Source: an uncultured Aurantimonas sp. (GTDB lineage Bacteria > Pseudomonadota > Alphaproteobacteria > Rhizobiales > Rhizobiaceae). Taken from it: a DNA stretch of 64,000 nucleotides. Shown here one piece after another: positions 56,507-63,874 of this stretch; within the stretch, counting starts at the first letter, position 1; each line of letters starts with the position of its first letter. The translations under genes and the position numbers were made by a program. A model generated the notes under the pieces. It saw nothing but the letters and a program-made list of their open reading frames with translations, made no database searches and had not been told where the DNA came from. The DNA lies in the NCBI GenBank assembly GCA_947488615.1, contig CANKZU010000001.1, positions 186,001 through 250,000 on the forward strand. Direction: 5' to 3'.

Positions 56507-57871
56507 TCATAGACTCGTGTGCAATTCGTCCAGTGACCGCCGCGTCGTCTCGGCGATCGTGTCGATGTGCTCAGCCTCGATGATCAGCGGCGGGCAGAAG
56601 GCGAGGCAATCGCCGATGGCGCGCGAGATGACGCCATTCTTCTGCAGGATGGCGAAGGCTTGCGCCGCCATCGCGCCGGGCGGCTGCATCGCCGTCTTCG
56701 CCTTCTTGTCGGTGACGAGTTCGATCGCCGCGATCAGCCCGACGCCGCGTACCTCGCCGACCAGCGGATGATCCTCCAACTCGCGCAACCGACGCTGCAT
56801 CAGCGTTCCCATCTCGCGCGCGTTCCCGACGAGGTCCTTTTCCTCGATGATCTTGAGGTTTTCCAAGGCCACCGCAGCCGCCACCGGGTGACCCGACGCC
56901 GTAAAGCCGGTACCGAGCGTGCCGATCTCGGCCGACCGGTCGGCGATCGGCTCATAGACCCTGTCGTTGATCAGCAGCGCGGAGATCGGCAGATAGGAGG
57001 AGGACAGCGCCTTCGACAGCGTCATGATGTCCGGCTCGATCCCATAGGTCTGCGATCCGAACATCTCCCCCGTGCGGCCGAAGCCGCAGATCACCTCGTC
57101 GGCCACCAGCAGGATGTCGTGACGCTTCAGCACGGCCTGGATCTTCTCCCAATAGGTCGGCGGCGGCACCACCACGCCGCCCGCGCCCATCACCGGCTCG
57201 CCGATGAAGGCGGCAATCGTCTCCGGCCCCTCCGCCTGGATCATCGCTTCGAGGTCCTCGGCGCAGCGGGTGGCGAAATCCTCCTCGCTCTCACCGTCGC
57301 GGCCCTCGCGCCAGTAATGCGGGCAGGTCGTGTGCAGCACGCCCTCGATCGGCAGGTCGAAATCGCGATGGTTGTTGACGAGGCCGGTCAGGCTCGCCGA
57401 GGCCAGCGTGACGCCGTGATAGCCGCGCATCCGGCTGATGAACTTCTTCTTCCGCGGCTGGCCGAGCGCGTTGGCGCGATAGCGCACCAGCTTCATCATG
57501 GTGTCGTTGGCTTCGGAGCCGGAATTGGTGAAATAGGCCTTCGACATCGGCACCGGCGCCATCGCGACCAGCTTCTCGGCGAGTTCGATCGCCGGCGTAT
57601 GCGATTTGTGGGTGAAGGTGTGGTAGTAGGGCAGCTTGCCCATCTGCTTGGCCGCGGCGTCGACCAGCCGCTGTTCGCCGAAGCCGACGGCGACGCTCCA
57701 CAGCCCGGCCATCGCCTCGATATAGCGGTTGCCGTCGGTGTCGGTCACGAACACCCCCTCGCCCTGGTCGATCACCACCGGGCCGTTCGCCTCGTGCTTG
57801 CGGGCATCGGTGTAGCTGTGCAGGTGGAACGCGATGTCGCGCGCCTCGATCGAGTTCGGCTGAACGGTCAT
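56507..57871 (-). CDS. Class III PLP-dependent aminotransferase (omega-amino acid:pyruvate type)
   Basis: A 454-residue fold-type I aminotransferase. PLP-binding features are YFTNSGSEANDTMMKLVRYRAN, the phosphate-binding GYHGVTLASASLTG, DEVICGFGRTGEMFG (the PLP Asp) and the lysine in MTLSKALSSSYLPISA. C-terminal FTASGHPVAAAVALENLKII also fits. Members use pyruvate as acceptor with omega-amino acids or polyamines (for example putrescine/beta-alanine); specificity cannot be settled from sequence. It is a monocistronic minus-strand gene. Confidence 0.92.
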   Translation of the reverse strand: MTVQPNSIEARDIAFHLHSYTDARKHEANGPVVIDQGEGVFVTDTDGNRYIEAMAGLWSVAVGFGEQRLVDAAAKQMGKLPYYHTFTHKSHTPAIELAEKLVAMAPVPMSKAYFTNSGSEANDTMMKLVRYRANALGQPRKKKFISRMRGYHGVTLASASLTGLVNNHRDFDLPIEGVLHTTCPHYWREGRDGESEEDFATRCAEDLEAMIQAEGPETIAAFIGEPVMGAGGVVVPPPTYWEKIQAVLKRHDILLVADEVICGFGRTGEMFGSQTYGIEPDIMTLSKALSSSYLPISALLINDRVYEPIADRSAEIGTLGTGFTASGHPVAAAVALENLKIIEEKDLVGNAREMGTLMQRRLRELEDHPLVGEVRGVGLIAAIELVTDKKAKTAMQPPGAMAAQAFAILQKNGVISRAIGDCLAFCPPLIIEAEHIDTIAETTRRSLDELHTSL

Positions 57872-58075
57872 GGGGCATCACTCCGGTTCGACGATGGTTT
57901 CCGATGCCGGCTCTCGGCACGGCGCAGGCATGCTCATGTGCTGTGGTGCGCTGCCACAAGGCATTTGGTCAACCGACCGTACAAAAATTCCGGATGCCGC
58001 GTGTCGCCCGTCGGAATCCCTGCCAAAGCACATGGTCAGCCTTGCGCAAGTTACGAGGACTACCCATTTAGGGAT

Positions 58076-58223
58076 GGTGCAACGCGTCCCTGACACTCAG
58101 GTCGATGCGCCAAAGGCCTTCAGCTTCCCGTCCGACCACGGATGTACTGGCGATTCGGGAAGCGAGGGCCGCACAGTCTCGCAAGAGACGCGGAGCCGCC
58201 GGGAGAAATCCAGGCGGCTTTTT
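58076..58223 (+). ncRNA. Candidate small RNA (about 145 nt), no family recognised
   Basis: A CTTGCG box (58041-58046) is followed after 17-18 bases by CATTTA, a plausible alphaproteobacterial promoter. Downstream is a hairpin GTCTC-GCAA-GAGAC with a GNRA tetraloop at about 58176-58189, and then a Rho-independent terminator. There is no ORF with a ribosome site on this strand. Flanking genes are on the minus strand, so the terminator does not belong to them. The RNA family is unknown to me. Confidence 0.45.
58194..58223 (+). terminator. Rho-independent terminator on the plus strand
   Basis: Arms AGCCGCC (58194-58200) and GGCGGCT (58213-58219) enclose a 12-base loop and are followed by TTTTT. 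On the minus strand no T run follows, so it is directional and has no annotated upstream gene on its strand. Confidence 0.75.
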
Positions 58224-58343
58224 CGTTTGTCGCGGCTTGAAGCTCGTCCGATGCTTTGGGCTGCGAGGTCACACGATGCCGGGAAGCCTGTTCGCTCCCG
58301 GCAGAGCTGATGTCACGATCGAAACCAGGAAGCCCACCGACCG

Positions 58344-59027
58344 CTACTTCTGTTCAGCTTGCGTCGCGCCGGGGCTCAGCACCGGCAGCACGATGTCCAC
58401 CGTGCCAGCACCCTCGAAGGTCAGGGTCACCGCAATGCCGGCACCTTGCCGGAACGGCTCGGCGACGTCGAAAAACATCAGGTGTTTTCCTCCCGGCGCC
58501 AGCGAGATCGTCTCTCCCGGGGGGATCGTCAGATCGTCCTTCAGAGCGCGCATTCGCATCACCTCGCCCTCCATCGCCATTTCGTGCAACTCGACCCGTC
58601 CCGCCGCGGGTGACGCCATCGAGATCAGCCGATCGGCCTCCGAACCCGGATTGACGATCGTCAGATAGCCGCCACCGACCTTCGCGCCCGGCAGCATGGC
58701 GCGGGTAAAGCCGTCCCAGATCCGCAGATCGCCGACTACCGCCTGCGAAGACGCAGACGACATGGGCTTTGCCGTCTCGACGCTCTCCTGCATCGCACCG
58801 TGGTCCATTCCGCCGTGCATCCCCTGCGTCGCGACATCGGCGGAGTCGCCGGATTCCGCGATAAGCATCGGTGCCGGCTGGTCTGGTTCAATGGCGAAGA
58901 TCTCTTTGACGGGTGTGCCGTCCGAGGCCGTCGCATCGACAAGCGAGACATCGGCATGGGCATTGGACAACGGGATGCAGGCGACGAGTGCCGCCGCCGC
59001 GAACACGCGGCTGATGAGAATGGTCAT
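58344..59027 (-). CDS. PCu(A)C-type copper chaperone with Met/His-rich N-terminal insert
   Basis: A 227-residue exported protein. A signal peptide (MTILISRVFAAAALVACIPLSNAHA) is followed by about 75 residues containing MHGGMDHGAM, a Met/His copper-binding-type cluster. The PCu(A)C domain has the ligand set HEM...MRM and GGKHLM (HxnM...HxM pattern) with GGYLTIVNPGSEADRLISMASPAAGRVELHEMAMEG. PCu(A)C proteins bind Cu(I) in the periplasm and deliver copper to cytochrome oxidase or buffer it. Last gene of the bufferin-type operon. The N-terminal insert is longer than in ordinary members. Confidence 0.9.
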   Translation of the reverse strand: MTILISRVFAAAALVACIPLSNAHADVSLVDATASDGTPVKEIFAIEPDQPAPMLIAESGDSADVATQGMHGGMDHGAMQESVETAKPMSSASSQAVVGDLRIWDGFTRAMLPGAKVGGGYLTIVNPGSEADRLISMASPAAGRVELHEMAMEGEVMRMRALKDDLTIPPGETISLAPGGKHLMFFDVAEPFRQGAGIAVTLTFEGAGTVDIVLPVLSPGATQAEQK

Positions 59028-59085
59028 GCTAATCTCCAGAAAGCAGGTGGGCGCGATTCAACGCCCGACAAAGTGCGGATCGGCT

Positions 59086-59487
59086 TCAGGAGATGGTGGG
59101 AGGACTTTGTCCGGCGCGCGCAAACAGTGCCAGCGGCCTGCGATCCGCCGCGACGGGCCAGACCGGCAGATCGACGGACGTGCCGTCGCGGAAAACGGGA
59201 TGCGCCGCAAGCGGGATCCGGGCGTCGCCGGCGATCCCTGCGTGGCAGCAGACTGCAGCAAGGCACGGGCAGTCGACCATGCCGCCAGCACCGCTCGAGG
59301 AATGCCCGGCCGTCCCCTGCCCCGTACAGATGATCGCGCCGGGTCCAGCGCCTTGCGCCGCCATGGCTCCCTGCGCCAACCCACCCACGAGCAGTTGGAC
59401 GAGCAATAGCAGAAGCCCAAGCGCGGCAAAGCCGCTACGCTCTCGTCGCAGGGCCTTCATGGGGCCGGAGGGGGAAACGACGGACAT
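59086..59487 (-). CDS. DUF2946-like Cys/His metal-associated protein
   Basis: A short protein with one membrane/signal segment (ALGLLLLLVQLLVGGLAQGAMA), a cysteine/histidine stretch (IICTGQGTAGH...DCPCLAAVCCHAG) and a final ARAGQSPP segment. This matches the DUF2946 pattern of small alphaproteobacterial copper-related proteins. The exact start is uncertain (59502, 59487 or 59460); MSVVSPSG at 59487 has GGGG upstream. Its place between DoxX and the copper chaperone supports a metal role. Confidence 0.7.
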   Translation of the reverse strand: MSVVSPSGPMKALRRERSGFAALGLLLLLVQLLVGGLAQGAMAAQGAGPGAIICTGQGTAGHSSSGAGGMVDCPCLAAVCCHAGIAGDARIPLAAHPVFRDGTSVDLPVWPVAADRRPLALFARAGQSPPTIS

Positions 59488-59540
59488 GATCCCCGCTAGC
59501 ATGCCGTCCGCACGCCGTCACCTTCATCAATACGGAACCG

Positions 59541-60029
59541 TCAGGCGGCCGGCTTCATACGCTGCCGTGCGATGACGCGGCCGTGGCCGAACAGGAAGCC
59601 ATCGACAGCGAGGCGCCCACCGCCGAAGACGACCAGCGCCAGAGCCATCGCCGCCCAGGGCAGATGAAAATTCGCCCATCCGTCCGGGATCGTCAACTGG
59701 ATGACCGCAGTCATCACCAGCAGACCGAACGCCGCGAAGCGGGTGCCCAGACCCAACACCAGCAGGATTGGCAGGACGATCTCGGCGATCCCGGACAGAT
59801 ACGCGCTGAAGATCGGCAACGGGAAGTCGTACACGCCGCCGAGGATGTGCAGCTTGAACTCCTCGTTGAACAGGTAGCGCGCGCCGCCCGACAGTTGCAG
59901 AAACCCGTCCCACTTCGTCAGGCCCGAGCGGAAGAACGGTACCGCCAGCGCGAGGCGCAAAGCCAGCAGCGGCAGCGAGGGAGGAATGGCCGCAAGGCCC
60001 GCCTCGACGCGGCGCGGCAACTCAGACAT
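59541..60029 (-). CDS. DoxX family membrane protein
   Basis: A 162-residue, four-helix membrane protein. The family pattern is LLALRLALAVPFFRSGLTKWDGFLQLSGGARYLF, ILPILLVLGLGTRFAAFGLLVMTAVIQL and WAAMALALVVFGGGRLAVDGF. DoxX-like proteins are recurrent fourth genes of DUF2282-DUF692-DUF2063 operons. The start 60029 has GGAGACC upstream and overlaps the bufC-like stop by 8 bases; the track start at 60083 is in that gene. Activity unknown. Confidence 0.88.
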   Translation of the reverse strand: MSELPRRVEAGLAAIPPSLPLLALRLALAVPFFRSGLTKWDGFLQLSGGARYLFNEEFKLHILGGVYDFPLPIFSAYLSGIAEIVLPILLVLGLGTRFAAFGLLVMTAVIQLTIPDGWANFHLPWAAMALALVVFGGGRLAVDGFLFGHGRVIARQRMKPAA

Positions 60030-60822
60030 CGGAGGTCTCCCTGTCCCTGACGGCGCGGACAACGCCAAGATTGATGAGCGCAACCAGCGCTCGTCCGAAA
60101 TCGAATGCGGCGTCCGCCTCGATCGCAGCTTCGGCCGCTTGAGCTAAGGTTCGGCCCGACAACAGAGCGGCAACGAAGCTCTCGTCTGCTGGTGGCAGCA
60201 CGGTCAGGCCTATCCGGGCCTTGGGGCGGGTGACCAGGACGTCCTCGCCGGTCCATTCGACGACCGGCTTTACCGGTTCGACCTGGTGGTTCGACCAGAT
60301 CGTCCCGACCGGAAAGGTGGCGCGGACGAGACGCACGGCCGGATGAGCTTCGATGACCATGTCGCCCAGCCGTTCGGGATCGAGCGCGGCGATCGCCGCC
60401 ATGTCGAGCGCTGGCGCTTCCACGGCGTGATACGATTCCGAGACGGCGATCTCGATCCGCGCAACGTCGGCGAGATAGGGAACCGTGTCCGCCGGCGCGA
60501 ACGAGGCGACGAATGCCGGAAATTCGGCGCCGTATTCCAGCAACACCGGCGAGCGCGGCTTCACCGCCTGAACGAATTCCCGCGCCATGCCACGGAAGAA
60601 GTCGTCTCCGACGAGCTGCCTGGTGACCGGGAAGCGCTTACCGAGCGCCTCCACCAGCGAGACATGCACATTGTTGCGATAGATGGCGAAACGACTGGCA
60701 TCGGGCATACCCCGCCGCGTCGTCAGACCTTTTGGCACGGACGGCGCCTGCCTCGCGGTCAACGCGGCGACGAAGTCGGTCGCGGGCAGCGACGGCGGCT
60801 CAGGCGCGGTCTGGCCGCTCAT
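60022..60822 (-). CDS. bufC: DUF2063 family protein, BufC-like maturation partner
   Basis: A 266-residue soluble protein with the DUF2063 (HvfC/BufC) pattern: [68 protein letters not shown]. The C-terminal part is a winged-helix-like module ([30 protein letters not shown]). In bufferin systems the partner binds precursor and enzyme. ATG 60822 overlaps the DUF692 gene stop (ATGA), and the gene is coupled to doxX. The track start at 60891 is inside the enzyme gene. Confidence 0.88.
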   Translation of the reverse strand: MSGQTAPEPPSLPATDFVAALTARQAPSVPKGLTTRRGMPDASRFAIYRNNVHVSLVEALGKRFPVTRQLVGDDFFRGMAREFVQAVKPRSPVLLEYGAEFPAFVASFAPADTVPYLADVARIEIAVSESYHAVEAPALDMAAIAALDPERLGDMVIEAHPAVRLVRATFPVGTIWSNHQVEPVKPVVEWTGEDVLVTRPKARIGLTVLPPADESFVAALLSGRTLAQAAEAAIEADAAFDFGRALVALINLGVVRAVRDRETSDV

Positions 60823-61733
60823 GCCGCCGACCGGGAAAGCGCTCGGCCGCAACCCTGGCGTTCGAGCGCCATCGCCGTCTCGACGCGGCAAACCTCGTCT
60901 AGCAGCCGTCCAAAAGCCGGCACATCACTGTCCCATTCGACCAAGGTCGCCACCGGTCCGGTCCGCTTCAGCGTATGACGGTAAAGGTCGAAGACGTCCG
61001 GCAGAACCGGCGATCCATGGGCGTCGATCAGTAGGCGCTCGCCGGCATCGTCGACGGTCTCATCATAACCCGCGAGATGGAGTTCCCCCACGTTTTCGAC
61101 GGGAAACCGGTCGATATAGGCGACGGGATCGAGACCGTGATTGACTGCTGAAACCATAACGTTGTTGACATCGAGCAGCAGCCCGCACCCGGTGCGATCG
61201 GACACGGCCGCGAGGAAGTCGATCTCGTCGATCGTCGATTCCTCGAAGAGGAGATAGGTCGACGGATTTTCCAGCAGCATCCGCACGCCGAGAACGTGCT
61301 GTGTCTCGGCGACATGCGCCGACACCCGCTCGAGCGTCGCTTGCGTGTAGGGAAGCGGCAGCAGGTCGTTCAGATAGGCGCTGTCGTGGGTCGACCATGC
61401 CAGATGTTCGGAAAAGCTCTCCGGCCGGTAGCGGTCGATCAGGCGCCGCAGGCGAGCGAGATGCTCGCGGTCGAGCCGCCCCTCCCCGCCAATCGACAGA
61501 CCGACGCCGTGCAGCGACAGCGGATAGCGCGCGCGGATCGCTTCGAGATAGCGGTGCGGTGGTCCGCCCTCTCCCATGTAGTTTTCGGCATGCACCTCGA
61601 AGAAGCCAACGTTTGGCGCAGTATCCAGAATGTCGCGATAGTGCTCGGGCTTCAGGCCGAGACCCGCCGCCGCCGGCAGTGCGGCGCCCGTCTTCGCTCG
61701 CTCGATCGCATCGCGAGCGGGTCCGTCGATCAT
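60819..61733 (-). CDS. bufB: DUF692 multinuclear non-heme iron oxidase, BufB-like
   Basis: A 304-residue MNIO of the BufB/MbnB class, which oxidises Cys side chains of a precursor peptide to thiooxazole- or oxazolone/thioamide-type groups. TIM-barrel motifs are [67 protein letters not shown] and [21 protein letters not shown]; metal ligands are the conserved His, Glu and Asp in these. The track ORF is 693 residues because it reads through upstream non-coding DNA. ATG 61733 has GAGGGAGAA upstream. Confidence 0.93.
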   Translation of the reverse strand: MIDGPARDAIERAKTGAALPAAAGLGLKPEHYRDILDTAPNVGFFEVHAENYMGEGGPPHRYLEAIRARYPLSLHGVGLSIGGEGRLDREHLARLRRLIDRYRPESFSEHLAWSTHDSAYLNDLLPLPYTQATLERVSAHVAETQHVLGVRMLLENPSTYLLFEESTIDEIDFLAAVSDRTGCGLLLDVNNVMVSAVNHGLDPVAYIDRFPVENVGELHLAGYDETVDDAGERLLIDAHGSPVLPDVFDLYRHTLKRTGPVATLVEWDSDVPAFGRLLDEVCRVETAMALERQGCGRALSRSAA

Positions 61734-61803
61734 CTCGTTCTCCCTCAGAATGATCCGGGAGAAGACCCGGTGCGAAAGCCGGGCCTTCTGAAAATCGAAC
61801 GAC

Positions 61804-62097
61804 TTAGGCTGGAAGGTCGCGCGTGAGCGGCTCGGTCGAGCCATTGCGGTCGCCGGGCAATTCCATCGTCTCGCAGGTGCCCACCGGCACTGCTTTCCAG
61901 GCATTGCCCTGGTAATCGAGCGACGCGGTACCGGCACAGGTCGTCCCCGGCCCGGCGGCGCAGTCGTTCTGGCCGGCGAGCGCCACGCCGTAGCACTTGA
62001 CGGTTTCCTTGTCCTGAGCCGCGGCTGGGATCGCGGTGGTTGTGAGCGCAGCGGCCAGAGAGCCGGCCAGTGCGAGATTAAATGAGCGACGGTCCAT
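61804..62097 (-). CDS. bufA1: DUF2282 bufferin-type precursor peptide (BufA1-like)
   Basis: A 97-residue exported precursor. A long signal peptide ([27 protein letters not shown]) precedes the core [37 protein letters not shown]...PVGTCETM, with four cysteines in the DUF2282 spacing (CYG, DCA, CAG, TCE). In bufferins the DUF692 enzyme converts Cys residues to copper-chelating groups before export. A perfect AAGGAGG box lies 6 bases before ATG 62097; the track start 62184 is in the leader. First gene of the operon, 70 bases upstream of the bufB-like gene. Confidence 0.93.
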   Translation of the reverse strand: MDRRSFNLALAGSLAAALTTTAIPAAAQDKETVKCYGVALAGQNDCAAGPGTTCAGTASLDYQGNAWKAVPVGTCETMELPGDRNGSTEPLTRDLPA

Positions 62098-62139
62098 GGA
62101 GTCCTCCTTCGAGACCTTTGATCGGGCGAGGCGATCATC

Positions 62140-62241
62140 AGAGCGCCGTGCGTCCACCCGGACCCACAAAGAACGCTCTGACATTTGGATCGAGCATCGG
62201 AATGATCCAAAAAACGGATGCCGCTTTTGGGTCCGATACTC
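62140..62241 (-). repeat. Palindromic repeat, inverted copy 1 (in the bufA1 leader)
   Basis: The sequence from agcgccgtgcgtcca to gtccgatactc matches 63606-63708 in inverted orientation. Shared blocks are gcgccgtgcgtcc, gacgctct/gaacgctct, gagcatcggaatgatccaaaaa. It contains an inner hairpin (catcggaatgatccaaaa.../...ttttgggtccgat). It lies inside the predicted 5' untranslated leader of bufA1. Confidence 0.8.
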
Positions 62242-62259
62242 TCGCCCCGCCTCCCGCTT

Positions 62260-62285
62260 TTCGCGCCCCCGTCGCCCAACGTTAC
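62260..62285 (-). promoter_or_regulatory. SigF-type ECF promoter for the bufferin operon
   Basis: On the minus strand GTAACG (62285-62280), exactly 16 bases, then CGAA (62263-62260). This matches GTAACC-N16-CGAA (one base different), which I recall as the Caulobacter SigF motif. It lies about 163 bases upstream of the bufA1 ATG. Confidence 0.7.
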
Positions 62286-62390
62286 ACGCCTTGGGCTGTC
62301 ACCATGATGTGAACAGGCTTGAGAGCGAGCGACCGAAAATTTTGCGATGCTGCGAAACATCATCACCGCTCCACGCGAAGGACCAACACG

Positions 62391-62942
62391 ATGCCCGTCC
62401 CGCCAGCCGATTTCGGACGACTGGACACGCTTTTGACCTCCGCGAACACGGGGGACGAGAATGCGTATCGTCAGTTTCTTGAGGAGGCCGCGAAAATCCT
62501 GCGGGGATTCGCCAGACGGAAGGCGCCCGCAAGTGCCAGTGGCTTCGATCCGGAGGACCTCGTGCAGGAAATCTTGATGGCCGTCCATGTCAAGCGCCAC
62601 ACTTGGCGAGAGGGCGAACCGGTGGCTCCGTGGCTGTTCGCGATCGCCCGCTACAAAGCGATCGACGCCTATCGCCGACACGGCCGCAGGGTAAACCTCG
62701 ACATCGCGGACTTTACCGACAAGCTTGAGGATCCGGCGACCGTCCCGACCGCAAACAGGCTCGATGTCGCCAAAGCATTGCGGCTGCTCGCCGGACGCCA
62801 GAGAGAGGTCGTGGCCGCGCTGTCGCTCGAAGGACGTTCCGTCGGCGAAACCGCGATCCGGCTGGGTGTGACGGAGGGAGCGGTCCGGGTTGCGTTTCAC
62901 CGCGGGCTGGCCTCGATCGCCGCGAAATTTGGACAGGCCTGA
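62391..62942 (+). CDS. sigF: ECF sigma factor, SigF-like
   Basis: A 183-residue ECF sigma factor. Region 2 includes [63 protein letters not shown], and region 4 includes [48 protein letters not shown]. It is followed after 2 bases by the anti-sigma gene. ATG 62391 has AAGGA upstream; the track start at 62319 is rejected. It is divergent from the bufferin operon, whose promoter carries its presumed recognition sequence. Confidence 0.9.
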   Translation: MPVPPADFGRLDTLLTSANTGDENAYRQFLEEAAKILRGFARRKAPASASGFDPEDLVQEILMAVHVKRHTWREGEPVAPWLFAIARYKAIDAYRRHGRRVNLDIADFTDKLEDPATVPTANRLDVAKALRLLAGRQREVVAALSLEGRSVGETAIRLGVTEGAVRVAFHRGLASIAAKFGQA

Positions 62943-62944
62943 AT

Positions 62945-63583
62945 ATGGACACGCAATTCCTCATCGAAACGCTTGCCTCCGACCGTGATCGCAAAGCGTG
63001 CGACCAAGGCCCCTCGTGGTTGTTCCTCGCGGTCCTGGCAGCCGGCACGACAGGGGTCTTGTTCTTCGCTGCGATCGGATTGCGGCCTGACATCGCCTAT
63101 GCCATCGAAACCGCCCGCTTCATCGTGAAAGTCGTCATCAGCGGCGCCCTGGCCGTAGCGGCCTTTCTCGCCATGCGCACCCTGGCGCGTCCGGGAGCCT
63201 CGAAGAGGCCGCCGCTCGACTGGCTGGTTCTGCCGGGCGGTCTTCTCATGCTCGCCGTGGCGGCGGAATTATATGTCGTTCCGCCGAATCGCTGGGCGGA
63301 TAGCTTGATCGGCACGAACTATGTGATGTGCGTGATCGCTATCGTTTCGCTGGGTACGCCGCTGCTGATCATGTTCCTCTGGGCGTTGCACCGACAGGCG
63401 CCGACGCGGCCGGCTCTAGCCGGCGCGATGGCGGGCCTTGCCTCGGCCTCGGTGGCCGCCTTCTTCTACACTGCCCAATGCCCCAACGACTCGCCGTTGT
63501 TCGTAGCGGTCTGGTACTCGTTCGCTTCGCTGATCCTCGTCGCCGCCGGCGCATTCGCGGGCCACCGTGTGTTGCGGTGGTGA
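62945..63583 (+). CDS. nrsF: NrsF-like anti-sigma factor (DUF1109)
   Basis: A 212-residue, six-helix membrane protein of the NrsF/DUF1109 family: [17 protein letters not shown] at the cytoplasmic start, followed by [21 protein letters not shown] and five more hydrophobic segments, with cysteines in TNYVMCVI and [10 protein letters not shown]. NrsF proteins hold SigF inactive and release it under metal or oxidative stress; conserved Cys residues take part in sensing. Cotranscribed with sigF (2-base gap). Confidence 0.88.
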   Translation: MDTQFLIETLASDRDRKACDQGPSWLFLAVLAAGTTGVLFFAAIGLRPDIAYAIETARFIVKVVISGALAVAAFLAMRTLARPGASKRPPLDWLVLPGGLLMLAVAAELYVVPPNRWADSLIGTNYVMCVIAIVSLGTPLLIMFLWALHRQAPTRPALAGAMAGLASASVAAFFYTAQCPNDSPLFVAVWYSFASLILVAAGAFAGHRVLRW

Positions 63584-63605
63584 ACCGAGCCTGCCCCACC
63601 GTCTA

Positions 63606-63708
63606 GAGCATCGGACCAAAAAGTGGAATCCGGTTTTTGGATCATTCCGATGCTCAATCAAAGTGTTAGAGCGTCCTTTGTGCGTCCGAATGGACGCACG
63701 GCGCTCTG
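63606..63708 (+). repeat. Palindromic repeat, inverted copy 2
   Basis: Reads gagcatcggaccaaaaagtgg...ggtttttggatcattccgatgctc, a hairpin, then gttagagcgtcctttgtgcgtccgaatggacgcacggcgctct, a second hairpin. It is the inverted counterpart of 62140-62241. A third fragment (agagcatcgg) occurs at about 63736. The element belongs to the repeat family common between genes in Hyphomicrobiales. It lies 23 bases after nrsF and may help terminate that transcript. Confidence 0.82.
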
Positions 63709-63800
63709 GCGGCCGAGCGGAGCTCGGCCCGAATAGAGCATCGGCCTCCCCAAAATAGAATCGAACAAGTTACGCTCAAGAGAAGGTGAAATTCTTGACC

Positions 63801-63826
63801 GTAACCTCCCGTCGTCCCTCGACGAA
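63801..63826 (+). promoter_or_regulatory. SigF-type ECF promoter (perfect GTAACC-N16-CGAA)
   Basis: GTAACC (63801-63806), 16 bases, CGAA (63823-63826), facing the gene that starts at 63875, about 49 bases away. It matches the motif of the bufferin promoter and suggests this gene is in the same regulon. Confidence 0.75.
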
Positions 63827-63874
63827 TTCACTTTTGAAAGCAACCGCTTTCTGATTTGAATAGAGGAGGCGAAT

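Larger units (their letters stand above)
57872..58343. other. Intergenic region with a possible small RNA
   Basis: About 470 bases without a supported protein gene. It holds a candidate plus-strand promoter, a GNRA hairpin and a terminator (see next two entries). The part next to 57872 should hold the aminotransferase promoter. Confidence 0.5.

Noticed and set aside
58076-58223. tRNA, tmRNA, SRP RNA or 6S RNA at the small-RNA candidate
   Set aside because: None of the conserved motifs of these RNAs is visible (no cloverleaf, no GGAA tetraloop of SRP, no closing stem of 6S).
60819-62900. 693-residue minus-strand ORF as one large fusion protein
   Set aside because: Only the C-terminal 304 residues are the DUF692 enzyme; the N-terminal part overlaps bufA1 and the sigma factor, is low complexity, and a good ribosome site precedes the internal ATG at 61733.
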